A stretch of DNA of 44,475 nucleotides from Streptococcus loxodontisalivarius (GCF_016908645.1 NZ_JAFBEH010000016.1:1-44475), one strand, 5' to 3'; shown: positions 1 to 7,233, numbered from the stretch's first letter. Translations and numbers: made by a program. The notes: generated from the letters alone by a model not told the origin.

Positions 1-356
1 TCACGGCTCATGAGTTTCTCCGTGATTTTGAGGTTGACAATATTAGGAATTTGGTGGTTTTCTCGGACGAGTGAAGTCTTAGCGACAGCCATTTTCCCGC
101 AATATTTACACTTGAAACGACGCTTTTTGAGGCGAATGAGAACCTTGTAGCCAACCATTTCGAGGTAAGGAATTTTGCAGGGTTTCTGGAAGTCGTACTT
201 AACCATGTCTCCTTGGCAATTTGGGCATTGTGGTACATCGTAGTCTAGCTTGGCGTAAAAGACTTTGTGAGTTGGGAACTTGTCAAAATCTTTTTCAAAA
301 GTAATGTTAGGGTCTTTAATATCGAGCGAGTCTTTGATATAATCTACTTGTTCCAT
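1..356 (-). CDS. ISL3-family transposase, N-terminal part (runs off left edge)
   Basis: About 118 N-terminal residues of a transposase are visible on the minus strand, reading from an ATG at 356 to the window edge with no stop. The translation begins MEQVDYIKDSLDIKDPN. It has a CPNC pair near residues 43-46 and a CKYC pair near 78-81, which is the zinc-binding head typical of ISL3 transposases (IS1167/IS1193 type in streptococci). The DDE catalytic part lies outside the window, so I cannot tell whether the gene is intact. No frameshift is seen in the visible part. It is followed outward by an IS-like end and a terminator hairpin. Family assignment is from recalled family sequence and the double CxxC pattern. 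Confidence 0.85.
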   Translation of the reverse strand, partial: MEQVDYIKDSLDIKDPNITFEKDFDKFPTHKVFYAKLDYDVPQCPNCQGDMVKYDFQKPCKIPYLEMVGYKVLIRLKKRRFKCKYCGKMAVAKTSLVRENHQIPNIVNLKITEKLMSR

Positions 357-479
357 ATGAATCTTTCTAATGAGTTGTTTTAGCGCTTTTCATTATAAGT
401 CATGTGGGACTTTTTTTCTACATTCAAAAAGCTCTACAATCCCCTTGGTGGATTTACCCACTACAGAAAGTATAGAGCC
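1..479 (-). mobile_element. ISL3-type insertion sequence, one end
   Basis: The transposase start at 356 is followed by about 120 non-coding bases ending in GGCTCTATACTTTCTGTAG (read on the minus strand, 479 down to 461), which resembles the terminal inverted repeat of streptococcal ISL3 elements. The other end is outside the window, so neither the repeat nor the expected 8-bp target duplication can be verified. The boundary at 479 is an estimate. Confidence 0.55.
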
Positions 480-513
480 AAAACAGCTAGAAAGAAAATT
501 TCTAGCTGTTTTT
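480..513. terminator. Perfect 14-bp hairpin terminator beside the IS end
   Basis: AAAACAGCTAGAAA (480-493) and TTTCTAGCTGTTTT (499-512) form a perfect stem with a 5-nt loop, flanked by A and T runs so it can stop transcription in either direction. It abuts the presumed IS boundary and may insulate the IS from its neighbours. Confidence 0.8.
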
Positions 514-589
514 GTTGAAAGATTCAGTTTTTACAGACTTGTCAGAAAATTAAAATATCTGACAAAAATAAAAAATCTAAGCAAAACTA

Positions 590-618
590 TTTACATATAT
601 GCTAGAGTCTGATATACT
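590..618 (+). promoter_or_regulatory. Strong sigma-70-type promoter without a downstream gene
   Basis: TTTACA (590-595) and TATACT (613-618) are separated by exactly 17 bases. No credible ORF starts within reach on the plus strand; a set of hairpins follows immediately, and the next plus-strand gene is beyond 2300. This is the promoter of the candidate RNA described separately. Confidence 0.7.
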
Positions 619-619
619 T

Positions 620-965
620 CTTTAAGTAGAGATTTGAAACGCGTCGTTTTTATCTCTAAGAGGTCCTATTTTTGGAGAGAGAAATAGCCTCACCATAAAG
701 ATGGTATTGAAAAGCTTGCGAGTTTCTAAGTGAACTTTCTGACTTAAATCAAATGAAGTAGTAGCATTGTCACATAATATTTCCCATAATCAATGTCCCT
801 CGATAATAAATCAAGTGCTGTAAGGAAGTGGAGAGCTTTACATGCATAAAAGTAATAACCAAGGATTGTGAAAAGGATAGGGTCAGAAAGATTTTTTAGA
901 AAGACTTAAGGGTAATAAGCAACCATCACACAGAAAAAAGCACTGGAAATTCCCAGTGCTTTTTT
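620..965 (+). ncRNA. Candidate structured small RNA (unassigned)
   Basis: This covers most of the gene-free stretch 357-974. Starting just after the promoter at 590-618, three hairpins follow with almost no spacing. The first is TAGAGAT/ATCTCTA (627-633 with 652-658), with an inner AAACG/CGTTT (637-641 with 645-649). The second is GAGG/CCTC plus CTATTT/AAATAG (660-691). The third is ACCAT/ATGGT (692-696 with 701-705). A further CATTG...CAATG pairing is possible near 765-803. Transcription from about 625 would end at the bidirectional hairpin 934-965, giving roughly 340 nt. I do not recognise an Rfam family. It could also be the leader of a gene lost when the IS inserted. Confidence 0.4.
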
Positions 966-966
966 A
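934..966. terminator. Bidirectional terminator after the MetE-like gene
   Basis: A13-bp stem pairs AAAAAAGCACTGG (934-946) with CCAGTGCTTTTTT (953-965) around a 6-nt loop. It lies 9 bases beyond the stop codon of the minus-strand gene and also ends any plus-strand transcript from the promoter at 590. Confidence 0.85.
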
Positions 967-974
967 GTTTATTT

Positions 975-2120
975 TTATGCCCAGAATTTAGCGGCGATAT
1001 CTTGACCTTGTTTGATTTTTGCCCATTGTTGTGGGATAGCAAGTTCATTTCCTGAGTCACATGAAGCAAAGCCACATTGGTGAGATAGAAGGAGACGTTC
1101 TTTTGGCAAGATTTGAGCAGCTTCTTGGAGAAGTTTGTAGACACGTTCTTCGTCATCAAGGTCAGTTGTTTTTGATGAGAGGAGTCCAAGTACAACTTCG
1201 GCATCCTTGTCTTTGAGACTTTCAAGGGCTTTAAGGTCACCAGCAGTTTCGCTGTCCCATTCAAGGAAGAAACGGTCATAGTGTTGGTCACGCAAGAATT
1301 TTTCAGCGATAGCTTCATAGGTACCTTCAGCAGCAGAGCGGCTTTCATAGTTACCACGGCAGTTGTGGGTCCAAACCTTAAGTCCAAGTTCATGACCATA
1401 GTCTACGACTTCATTGTTGATAGCGATAAATTCGTCAGCCAAGTCAGCTAGCGCAGCATTGCCATCGGCGAAGAATGACGCAGGATTGCTCTCATCAAAG
1501 AGTTCCCAGAGACAGTCGTCAAACTGGATAATCTCACCGCCAGCAGCCTTGTAATCGTCCAAGAACTCCTTGTAAGCCTGAATCAAACCAGCCTTGAGGT
1601 CGGCGTTAGTTTCGTAGACCTGACCTTGACCAGCTAAGCCATCGAAGATAGCCAACTCAGTGTAGGCGTGAGCAGGACCCCAAACAGTCAATTTAGTGTC
1701 TGTGTCGCCAGCTTCAGCTCTTACCAATTTGTAGATATCGATGAAGTGGTGATTTTTACCTGAAAGTGGCTCAGTGATTCGGATACCGATGTCTTTACGC
1801 GTCTCAAATTGACCACCGTCATGATCTTGGAAAGTGTAACCGTGATCGGCAATATAGCGCTCGATACCCTTAAGACCCCAGACAAAGTCCAAGTGCCACA
1901 TTGATTTAGAGTATTCACCATCAGTCAAGATGTCGATACCATTTTCTTTCTGCTCAGCAATGACTTGCTTGATATCAGCCGTTTCAGTAGCTTGATAGCC
2001 TTCGAAACTATCATAGAAAGGGTATTGAATATCATCACGATGCTCGATTTGAGTCTTATAGTCGCGCAAATCAGCAGGGCGAAGAAGAGAACCAACCAAT
2101 TGGAATTTAGACTTTGTCAT
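975..2120 (-). CDS. MetE C-terminal-domain-like methyltransferase (YxjG/YxjH type)
   Basis: This 381-aa protein corresponds to the catalytic, C-terminal TIM-barrel half of cobalamin-independent methionine synthase, without the N-terminal half of true MetE (about 750 aa). Candidate zinc ligands are in place: His252 and Cys254 (motif THNC), Glu287 (FLEWD) and Cys349 (HQCGF), matching the HxC...E...C set of MetE. Proteins of this size (B. subtilis YxjG/YxjH) are thought to transfer a methyl group to homocysteine from a donor still debated. The methionine link is supported here by a perfect MET-box upstream (2204-2220) and a promoter at 2153-2181. It is a single gene with its own terminator, oriented away from the 2340 operon. 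Family confidence is high; the methyl donor is unknown. Confidence 0.88.
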   Translation of the reverse strand: MTKSKFQLVGSLLRPADLRDYKTQIEHRDDIQYPFYDSFEGYQATETADIKQVIAEQKENGIDILTDGEYSKSMWHLDFVWGLKGIERYIADHGYTFQDHDGGQFETRKDIGIRITEPLSGKNHHFIDIYKLVRAEAGDTDTKLTVWGPAHAYTELAIFDGLAGQGQVYETNADLKAGLIQAYKEFLDDYKAAGGEIIQFDDCLWELFDESNPASFFADGNAALADLADEFIAINNEVVDYGHELGLKVWTHNCRGNYESRSAAEGTYEAIAEKFLRDQHYDRFFLEWDSETAGDLKALESLKDKDAEVVLGLLSSKTTDLDDEERVYKLLQEAAQILPKERLLLSHQCGFASCDSGNELAIPQQWAKIKQGQDIAAKFWA

Positions 2121-2152
2121 ATAAACTACCTCGTGTTTTTTAAGATAATCCT

Positions 2153-2181
2153 ATCATAACCGACAAATCCCCATTTGAAAA
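2153..2181 (-). promoter_or_regulatory. Promoter of the MetE-like gene
   Basis: On the minus strand TTTTCA (2181-2176) and TATGAT (2158-2153) are 17 bases apart. The poor -35 fits a promoter that depends on an activator bound at the MET-box 22 bases further upstream. Confidence 0.55.
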
Positions 2182-2203
2182 ATAGTTAAAATTTGCTAGG
2201 AGT

Positions 2204-2220
2204 TATAGTTTAAAACTATA
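2204..2220. promoter_or_regulatory. MET-box operator (MtaR/MetR-type LysR regulator)
   Basis: TATAGTTTAAAACTATA is a perfect match to the published Streptococcaceae MET-box consensus TATAGTT-N3-AACTATA. It lies about 84 bases upstream of the MetE-like start codon. The same operator occurs upstream of metA at 22565-22581. Confidence 0.85.
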
Positions 2221-2253
2221 TGGAATTGTAAATGACTATGATAATGAAAAAAA

Positions 2254-2294
2254 TGACAATAATCATTGTCAAAAATAATATGATATGCTACAAT
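2254..2294 (+). promoter_or_regulatory. Promoter with overlapping palindromic operator for the 2340-3930 operon
   Basis: TTGTCA (2266-2271), a 17-base spacer and TACAAT (2289-2294) form a good promoter. The -35 is the right arm of the inverted repeat TGACAATAATCATTGTCA (2254-2271, 7-bp arms). A protein bound there would block RNA polymerase, so the HTH protein encoded at 2613 is a natural candidate repressor. A metal-dependent Fur/MntR-like regulator is an alternative. Confidence 0.6.
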
Positions 2295-2339
2295 GAAAAT
2301 GTGAAAAGAAAACGATTACAAAATAGGGGGGTCTTATTT

Positions 2340-2558
2340 ATGAAAAAGGGTAAAGAAGTTCTTGATTTAAAATCAATAAAATTTGTGATTTCAATTTTAG
2401 TGACAAATATTCTTATAGGCTTGCTTATTATGACACCTCATTACATTTCATTTCAAGAATGGGATTGGTCTGTATTTTGGGCTTATCTTGAGGATGTTTC
2501 TCCATTTATTGCTATGCCGATATTTCTTGTTATTTTTAAAGAATATGGAAGTAACTAA
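2340..2558 (+). CDS. Small two-helix membrane protein, first gene of the regulator operon
   Basis: This is a 72-aa protein. I start it at ATG 2340 because AGGGGGGT (about 2325-2332) gives a ribosome binding site. An upstream in-frame ATG at 2232 would begin before the promoter -10 at 2289-2294. The N-terminus is charged (MKKGKEVLDLK), followed by two hydrophobic segments near residues 13-31 and 45-65. I recognise no family. Its position ahead of an HTH regulator and further membrane proteins suggests a shared unknown function in the envelope. The DNA is visibly more AT-rich than the housekeeping genes to the right, consistent with an accessory origin. Confidence 0.65.
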   Translation: MKKGKEVLDLKSIKFVISILVTNILIGLLIMTPHYISFQEWDWSVFWAYLEDVSPFIAMPIFLVIFKEYGSN

Positions 2559-2612
2559 AACTCTGGGATTTCTAAAACTTTTAAAGATTAAATCAGATAT
2601 TAAGGAGTACCT

Positions 2613-2828
2613 ATGGGAATAATCTTAAAAAATCGGCTCAAGGAATTACGAGCCAGAGACGGAGTCAATCAGACCCAAATGGCAAAGTTGGCTGGCGTTT
2701 CCAGACAGACCATCAGTCTGATTGAGCGTGGTGAGTACACACCGTCAGTCTTGATTGCTCTGAAAATTTCGCAAGTTTTTCAAGAGCCACTCGAAAACGT
2801 CTTTTCAATCGTGGAGGTAGAAGAATGA
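2613..2828 (+). CDS. Cro/CI (Xre)-type transcriptional regulator, YozG-like
   Basis: This 71-aa protein is a bare helix-turn-helix domain. TQMAKLAGVSRQTISLIERG (residues 21-40) is a textbook HTH_3 with the recognition helix around SRQTISLIE. It has no ligand or oligomerisation domain beyond the fold. TAAGGAG lies 7-8 bases before the ATG. Its last four bases overlap the start of the next gene (ATGA, 2825-2828), so it is translationally coupled to a membrane protein. Small regulators of this class are commonly found next to short membrane proteins in Firmicutes, usually with unknown inputs. Autoregulation through the palindrome at 2254-2271 is my inference. Confidence 0.85.
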   Translation: MGIILKNRLKELRARDGVNQTQMAKLAGVSRQTISLIERGEYTPSVLIALKISQVFQEPLENVFSIVEVEE

Positions 2829-3178
2829 GAAAAGTGTTCAGTGCTAATGAAAAAGTATATTACGTTTTAGCAATTATCCTATTTGTTGTTAGTCTGCTTA
2901 TCCTACTTGTGGGAACTTATAATTATTTTTATAAAAATGGAGGCGTTCCTCTTGAGTGGCTACTTTGGTTTTTAATGGGTTTGTCTTCTTGGGTTGATTC
3001 AGGAAAATCTTTAGCCGATAAGTGGAGACAGGTGGCTCATGTTTTATCAATAGTTTTACCTCTGATCTGGCTAGTATATAGCTTCCATATTCTTCCGCTT
3101 AATACGGATATGACTTGGTATCTTTTGATTATTTACATTTGTTTATTTGGAGATTCATTTAAAAAGAAAGAGGATTAG
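2825..3178 (+). CDS. Membrane protein of unknown function, coupled to the HTH regulator
   Basis: This 117-aa protein is mostly hydrophobic, with probable membrane segments near residues 11-33, 42-55, 68-88 and 94-110, and a charged C-terminal tail (KKKED). The start codon ATG 2825 overlaps the stop of the HTH gene and is preceded by GGAGG within that gene. Its stop TAG (3176-3178) overlaps a GTG and is followed directly by ATG 3181 of the DUF3169-like gene. Four genes from 2340 to 3930 thus read as one tightly packed unit. No family is recognised with confidence. Its size and placement resemble the small membrane partners of YozG-type regulators. Confidence 0.75.
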   Translation: MRKVFSANEKVYYVLAIILFVVSLLILLVGTYNYFYKNGGVPLEWLLWFLMGLSSWVDSGKSLADKWRQVAHVLSIVLPLIWLVYSFHILPLNTDMTWYLLIIYICLFGDSFKKKED

Positions 3179-3180
3179 TG

Positions 3181-3930
3181 ATGAAAACAATGTTTCGTAT
3201 TTTAAAACAACTAGGTATAGGTGCCTTGGTAGGCGGTTTGATCGGATTTGGGGGTGGTTATCTCTTGGTCGAGGTCGGTCATGAGAGAATGTTGGACCTC
3301 GTTTCTTCGGCAATAGTTCTAGATAGTTTCATTTCGTTAGTCAGGATTCTCTATCTAGTGGCTTTTCTTACGGCTATCTCTTATTACATGAGGGCTAAAA
3401 AGGACTTTCAAAAGTCTGAAGAGGCTATGGATGACCAGTCTTCGGATGATTTCTATCGCCTTGCCAATAAAAAATCAAGTTACGCTACTATTGCTCTAGG
3501 TGTTGCAGCTGTTTTGACAATGCTGGCGCTCATATTATCTTATCGTGTCATGATTTTGGCAGACGGTATGGAACTTTCTATTCCACTGATTGAATTAGCT
3601 GCGCTGATTATTGTTGGACTTAGTCAGATTGTCCTCATAAAATTCTATAATAAGGTTAAGGGCATTAACATGCCACTACAACCAACACTCAAAGAATTGA
3701 AAAATAATGTTATGCAAATGGATGAAGCAGAGCTAGAAGCCAACTATAAGATGTCCTTCAATGTTCTCTTAAACCTTAGTAATCTTATTTTGCCAGGTCT
3801 TTATATCCTTGTTTTCTTCACTTCAATCCTCTTTCAGAGAGCAGAAGTACTATCTATCCTTGTGATTGCAAGTATTCATCTCTATATTATGTTTGCTAAT
3901 ATCAAGATGACACGTGATTTTTACAGTTGA
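3181..3930 (+). CDS. DUF3169-like membrane protein
   Basis: This 249-aa protein has about six hydrophobic segments: near 14-32, 48-66, 100-122, 132-152, then a pair near 198-218 and 222-240. A soluble stretch with acidic residues near 80-95 (EEAMDDQSSDD) follows the second segment. I recognise it as DUF3169-like from its length, layout and position after an Xre regulator, not from a search. I chose ATG 3181; GTG 3178 in the same frame is possible and would add one residue. It closes the packed operon. No terminator follows, so the gene at 4029 may be read from the same transcript after a 98-base gap. Confidence 0.65.
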   Translation: MKTMFRILKQLGIGALVGGLIGFGGGYLLVEVGHERMLDLVSSAIVLDSFISLVRILYLVAFLTAISYYMRAKKDFQKSEEAMDDQSSDDFYRLANKKSSYATIALGVAAVLTMLALILSYRVMILADGMELSIPLIELAALIIVGLSQIVLIKFYNKVKGINMPLQPTLKELKNNVMQMDEAELEANYKMSFNVLLNLSNLILPGLYILVFFTSILFQRAEVLSILVIASIHLYIMFANIKMTRDFYS

Positions 3931-4028
3931 GGAAGTTAAGATAAGTTTGAAATTTATGAAGGAAGAGAATGCTATTAGCTCAGCTTTTCAGTTATAGGGA
4001 GGTTGGCTAAGATAGTATTGGAGAGTAT

Positions 4029-4988
4029 ATGACTAAAAGAAAATGGATAATTAGTATCTTAGTTTTTCTTCTTATTTGCTTTGGTGCGGGTGGATTTTAT
4101 TATTATAAAACTTATGGTCCTAAACCTTATAATGAAGAACTGAAAGATAATGGTGGTTGGTATATCGGGTATTCATTGAAATATACCAATATTGGTAATT
4201 CAGCTGTTATATTTGAAGGAGATCATTATGCATTATCCAACAAGTATATTATGGGGGCTCGTGTAGGTTATCAAAAGGAGCCATCACAGTTGGATGACCC
4301 AAATGAAATTTATCATGATGATTATTTCTATGTTGATTTGTATAAGACGGACTCTACAAAGAAAAAATTAGTTAAAAGCTTGAATATTCTTAGTATTATT
4401 CAAAACTACAACAAAAATTACTTACCATATATCCCTTTCACTCCTTACAAAGATAAGGAAACAGGAAAATGGGTCTTTGAAGTATCTATCTTTGATTTTA
4501 GTGAAGATAGGTATAGCGATAATTGGATTAGATTTCTAGTAATAGATATTGACTCAGGGAAAGTTATTAGCACTGATTCCCACGATTTAGAAGTTATTTC
4601 TGTTGGATTTTCGCCAGTTTATACTCAAAAAGTGACCAATGTCTATGATAAACTCAAGGAAAGAGGTTTCTCTTATTATAAGGACGGAGATGAAGATGAC
4701 CAGACTGACTATATCTCAGTATTGTATTTCACGGCTGATATTGATTATTCAGAATTACGTCTAGCTAAAGAGTATCCTGAAAGCTTGAAGTTTATGAAAG
4801 AGGGAAATAGCTTTAATAATCTTAGTCCTGTTCAAGATAAAGAGATAGCTCGTTTACTTTCTACGGAGGATGAGACGGACCTTTTCCAAGGGGTGACGCT
4901 TTATGGAGAATATAGCAAAGATGGTCAAGACCATGTTGTCCAATCCTATGATGATTTGATGAATTGGTATCAGGCTAAGGAGGAATAG
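4029..4988 (+). CDS. Membrane-anchored extracellular protein of unknown function
   Basis: This 319-aa protein has one N-terminal hydrophobic helix (residues 5-26) after a short basic start (MTKRKW). No signal-peptidase or lipoprotein site is obvious, so it is probably a single-pass protein with most of its mass outside the cell. The outer part is rich in Asp, Glu, Lys and Tyr, with repeated short strand-like stretches. I recognise no catalytic motif, sortase signal or repeat. GGAGAG precedes the ATG. The coding region is AT-rich like the operon before it. The pairing with the regulator operon is by position only. Confidence 0.65.
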   Translation: MTKRKWIISILVFLLICFGAGGFYYYKTYGPKPYNEELKDNGGWYIGYSLKYTNIGNSAVIFEGDHYALSNKYIMGARVGYQKEPSQLDDPNEIYHDDYFYVDLYKTDSTKKKLVKSLNILSIIQNYNKNYLPYIPFTPYKDKETGKWVFEVSIFDFSEDRYSDNWIRFLVIDIDSGKVISTDSHDLEVISVGFSPVYTQKVTNVYDKLKERGFSYYKDGDEDDQTDYISVLYFTADIDYSELRLAKEYPESLKFMKEGNSFNNLSPVQDKEIARLLSTEDETDLFQGVTLYGEYSKDGQDHVVQSYDDLMNWYQAKEE

Positions 4989-5071
4989 AAGAAGCAGGTT
5001 TATGATACCTTATATCATAGGTCAAATTCCAATTATTTATCTGTTCTGATGGTCTTGAATAAGTCATTTTC

Positions 5072-5080
5072 TGTTATACT
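5072..5080 (+). promoter_or_regulatory. Extended -10 promoter for the deaminase/PHP pair
   Basis: TGTTATACT (5072-5080) is an extended -10 element with no good -35 at 17 bases. It lies 20 bases before the ATG at 5100, which has AAGGAG in front. Confidence 0.5.
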
Positions 5081-5099
5081 AGACTAAAAGGAGATTATT

Positions 5100-5543
5100 A
5101 TGGCAAGTTGGCAAGAGCTTTACGAGGCTGCAAAGAAGGATTATAATCCTCATTATGTTTCGCCTTTCATTTATTCAAATCATGTGGTGGCTGCTATTGA
5201 AGCAGAGGATGGTCAGATTTTCACTGGTTACTGCTTTGAGGCGACATGTGGTGTCTTTCATCTGTGCGCGGAGCGTGCGGCAGCTTTTAACATGTATCAG
5301 CAGTCTGGTCAAACGACTATCAAGCGTGTGATTGCTTTTAGGGACAAGGCTCCCTATGGCGAGGGTTCTGGCATGCCTTGCGGGGCTTGTCGAGAGTTTC
5401 TCATGCAGCTGTCGGCTGATAATAAGGACTTGGAGTTTATGCTGGACTATGATAAGGGCGAGACTATCACTTTAGGCGAGCTTATGCCTCTTTGGTGGGG
5501 GCAGGAGCGAATGGACGCTGGCATTGACGGACTAGACGATTAA
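5100..5543 (+). CDS. Cytidine-deaminase-like zinc hydrolase
   Basis: This 147-aa protein has the zinc deaminase signature: Cys56-Ala57-Glu58 (HLCAERA) and Pro93-Cys94-Gly95-Ala96-Cys97 (PCGACREF). Cys56, Cys94 and Cys97 would bind zinc and Glu58 would shuttle the proton. The length suits the tetrameric cytidine deaminase or blasticidin-S-deaminase-like group. The substrate is probably a cytidine-type nucleoside, but the sequence does not settle it. The C-terminus carries an unusual tail with WWGQERMDAGIDG. It is followed after 12 bases by a PHP-family phosphoesterase, which looks like an operon partner. Nucleoside or nucleotide salvage by both enzymes is inference. Confidence 0.85.
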   Translation: MASWQELYEAAKKDYNPHYVSPFIYSNHVVAAIEAEDGQIFTGYCFEATCGVFHLCAERAAAFNMYQQSGQTTIKRVIAFRDKAPYGEGSGMPCGACREFLMQLSADNKDLEFMLDYDKGETITLGELMPLWWGQERMDAGIDGLDD

Positions 5544-5555
5544 GGAGGAAACCCC

Positions 5556-6290
5556 ATGCGCGACAACCACTTACACACACACCACTCTTACGATTCGGAT
5601 GCCGATTTTAAGGACTATCTGGACACCTATCAGGGCGAGATTGTGACCACCGAGCACTACGACCTGTCCAATCCCTACACCAAGCAGGATGATGTTCCTG
5701 ACTATGAGGCTTATTCTGGAGAAATCGCAGAGCTTAATCGCATCTATGACAACCGTATCAAGCGAGGGATTGAGATTGGCTACTATGAGCCTCGAGAGGC
5801 AGATATTCTCAGCTTCCTAGCTGACAAAGACTATGACCTCAAACTCCTCTCAGTCCATCATAATGGTGTCAACGATTATCTAGATGATGAGGTTGCAGAT
5901 ATGGATAAGCATGCCATCATTCAAGAATACCTTGACAAGCTAGAGTATGCCATTGGACGAGTGGAAGCTGATGTGCTGGCGCATTTCGACTACGGTTTTC
6001 GCTTGTTTCAAGTGACGGTTGATGAATTAGCCCAGTACGAAGATCAGCTGCGCAGGATTTTCCGAAAAATGATCGCAGCAGACCTAGCCTTCGAACTCAA
6101 CAGCAAATCCATGTATCTCTACCATCATGAACATCTCTACCGTTATGCACTTGGACTAGTCAAGGAAGAAGGCTGTCACAAGTATTCTATCGGATCAGAT
6201 GGTCATAAATTAGAACATTTCCGACTTTCATTCGATAAGATTTCAGCTATTTTGGAGGAATTTGACATTCCTCAGGAAGAAATTCTATAA
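5556..6290 (+). CDS. PHP-domain phosphoesterase (histidinol-phosphatase HisJ-like)
   Basis: This 244-aa protein opens with the PHP motif HLHTHHSYDSDA (His5, His7, His10). Further metal-ligand candidates are TTEHYD (about 30-36), SVHHNG (about 99-104), AHFDYGF (about 142-148) and GSDGHK near 214-219, the usual PHP arrangement for a two- or three-metal phosphatase. HisJ-type histidinol phosphatases share this fold, but no histidine-biosynthesis gene is nearby. A GGAGG site precedes the ATG, 12 bases after the deaminase stop. A role on nucleotide-derived phosphates together with the deaminase is plausible but unproven. Confidence 0.8.
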   Translation: MRDNHLHTHHSYDSDADFKDYLDTYQGEIVTTEHYDLSNPYTKQDDVPDYEAYSGEIAELNRIYDNRIKRGIEIGYYEPREADILSFLADKDYDLKLLSVHHNGVNDYLDDEVADMDKHAIIQEYLDKLEYAIGRVEADVLAHFDYGFRLFQVTVDELAQYEDQLRRIFRKMIAADLAFELNSKSMYLYHHEHLYRYALGLVKEEGCHKYSIGSDGHKLEHFRLSFDKISAILEEFDIPQEEIL

Positions 6291-6296
6291 AACAAA

Positions 6297-6323
6297 GCCC
6301 CGGCAGTTTAATCTGTCGGGGTT
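6297..6323. terminator. GC-rich hairpin between convergent genes
   Basis: CCCCGGCAG (6298-6306) pairs with CTGTCGGGG (6313-6321), one G-U pair, 6-nt loop. It touches the stop codon of the minus-strand regulator and serves both convergent genes. Confidence 0.75.
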
Positions 6324-7197
6324 AGTCTTTGTCAGTAAATTGCTTGCGATACTGCAGGGGCGTCATTTGATAGCGTTGCTTGAACTGTCGGTTAAAATTT
6401 GCCTGGTTTTTAAAACCGATTGACTCGGTGATTTGAGCGATGGATTGGTCAGTTTGGACAAGGGCTTCGCAGGCTTTTGAGAGTCTCAGCTGAAGAAGAA
6501 AATCCAAACAAGAAGAGCCTGTATGCTGCTTGAAAATAGTCATGAAATGAGCTCTGCTATAACCAAAATAATCCGCTAAAAAATCGATGGTCAAAGGCTC
6601 CATGTAGTGCTGATTGAGATAGGCAATCAGGTCCTTGAGCTTCTCATACTTGCGATAGACATCATCGGTGTAGTGGCGTACTACATAACGCTTACTGTAG
6701 AGCAGGTAGAGAAGTTCGTGGAGCTTGGCCTTTAGGAGGATATCATAGTATAGGGGCTGGTCATGGCAGAGCTTGAAAATGGCTTGAACTAAATTCTTAA
6801 TTTCCTGATAGCCCTCCATGTGGGGCTGGATGCGTGAGAGCAGTTCAAAGTGACCATTGTGGAGTGGTTGCAGGTAGCGCTGGCTGAACTGTTCGATTGT
6901 AGACCGCCCCAGATTATCCAGATGAATTTTAAAGGTTTGGCTGATATGCTCCTCCTGATCAATAGGATGGATAGAGTGCATACTGGTAGGCTGGATGAAT
7001 ATCAGATCACCAGGCTGGCTATTGAAAATCTCGTAGTTGATATGAAAGCGAGCACTGCCCTTTTCCACAAAAATAATCTCCAATTCAGGATGCCAATGAT
7101 AGATGACATCAGGGAAACCATCCTTGATATGAGTCTGGAAAAACTTGTAGGGAAAACCAGATGGATTGTCCTTGAGATGATAAGATGAAGAAGTCAT
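6322..7197 (-). CDS. AraC-family transcriptional regulator with cupin sensor domain
   Basis: This 291-aa protein has an N-terminal cupin-like sensor (HWHPELEIIFVEKG around residues 34-47 and a QPGDLIFI strand near 61-68). The C-terminal AraC double helix-turn-helix spans about residues 190-287, with SIAQITESIGFKNQANFNR as the second recognition unit. The start is set by AAAGGAGG at 7201-7209 (minus). It lies downstream of the MFS transporter on the same strand, separated by a terminator, and has its own extended -10 element at 7224-7231. Such regulators usually sense a small organic ligand and activate a nearby transport or catabolic gene, so the OFA transporter is the likely target. The ligand is unknown. 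Confidence 0.88.
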   Translation of the reverse strand: MTSSSYHLKDNPSGFPYKFFQTHIKDGFPDVIYHWHPELEIIFVEKGSARFHINYEIFNSQPGDLIFIQPTSMHSIHPIDQEEHISQTFKIHLDNLGRSTIEQFSQRYLQPLHNGHFELLSRIQPHMEGYQEIKNLVQAIFKLCHDQPLYYDILLKAKLHELLYLLYSKRYVVRHYTDDVYRKYEKLKDLIAYLNQHYMEPLTIDFLADYFGYSRAHFMTIFKQHTGSSCLDFLLQLRLSKACEALVQTDQSIAQITESIGFKNQANFNRQFKQRYQMTPLQYRKQFTDKD

Positions 7198-7223
7198 AAT
7201 GCCTCCTTTAAAGTCTTTTTCTT

Positions 7224-7232
7224 ATTGTAACA
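7224..7232 (-). promoter_or_regulatory. Extended -10 promoter of the AraC gene
   Basis: On the minus strand TGTTACAAT (7232-7224) is an extended -10 element about 27 bases before the start codon. It partly abuts the terminator hairpin of the MFS gene. Confidence 0.5.
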
Positions 7233-7233
7233 T

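Noticed and set aside
370-612. Open frame of 80 codons on the plus strand beside the IS end
   Set aside because: It runs through the IS terminus and the perfect terminator hairpin and covers the promoter at 590. Composition and lack of a ribosome site mark it as chance.
621-626. TTTAAG near the candidate RNA start, recalling CiaR-controlled csRNAs
   Set aside because: csRNA promoters have two TTTAAG copies 5 bases apart upstream of the -10. Only one is present and it lies after the -10.
926-1399. 157-codon frame on the minus strand
   Set aside because: It is a shadow frame of the MetE-like gene, which has clear family motifs and a proper start.
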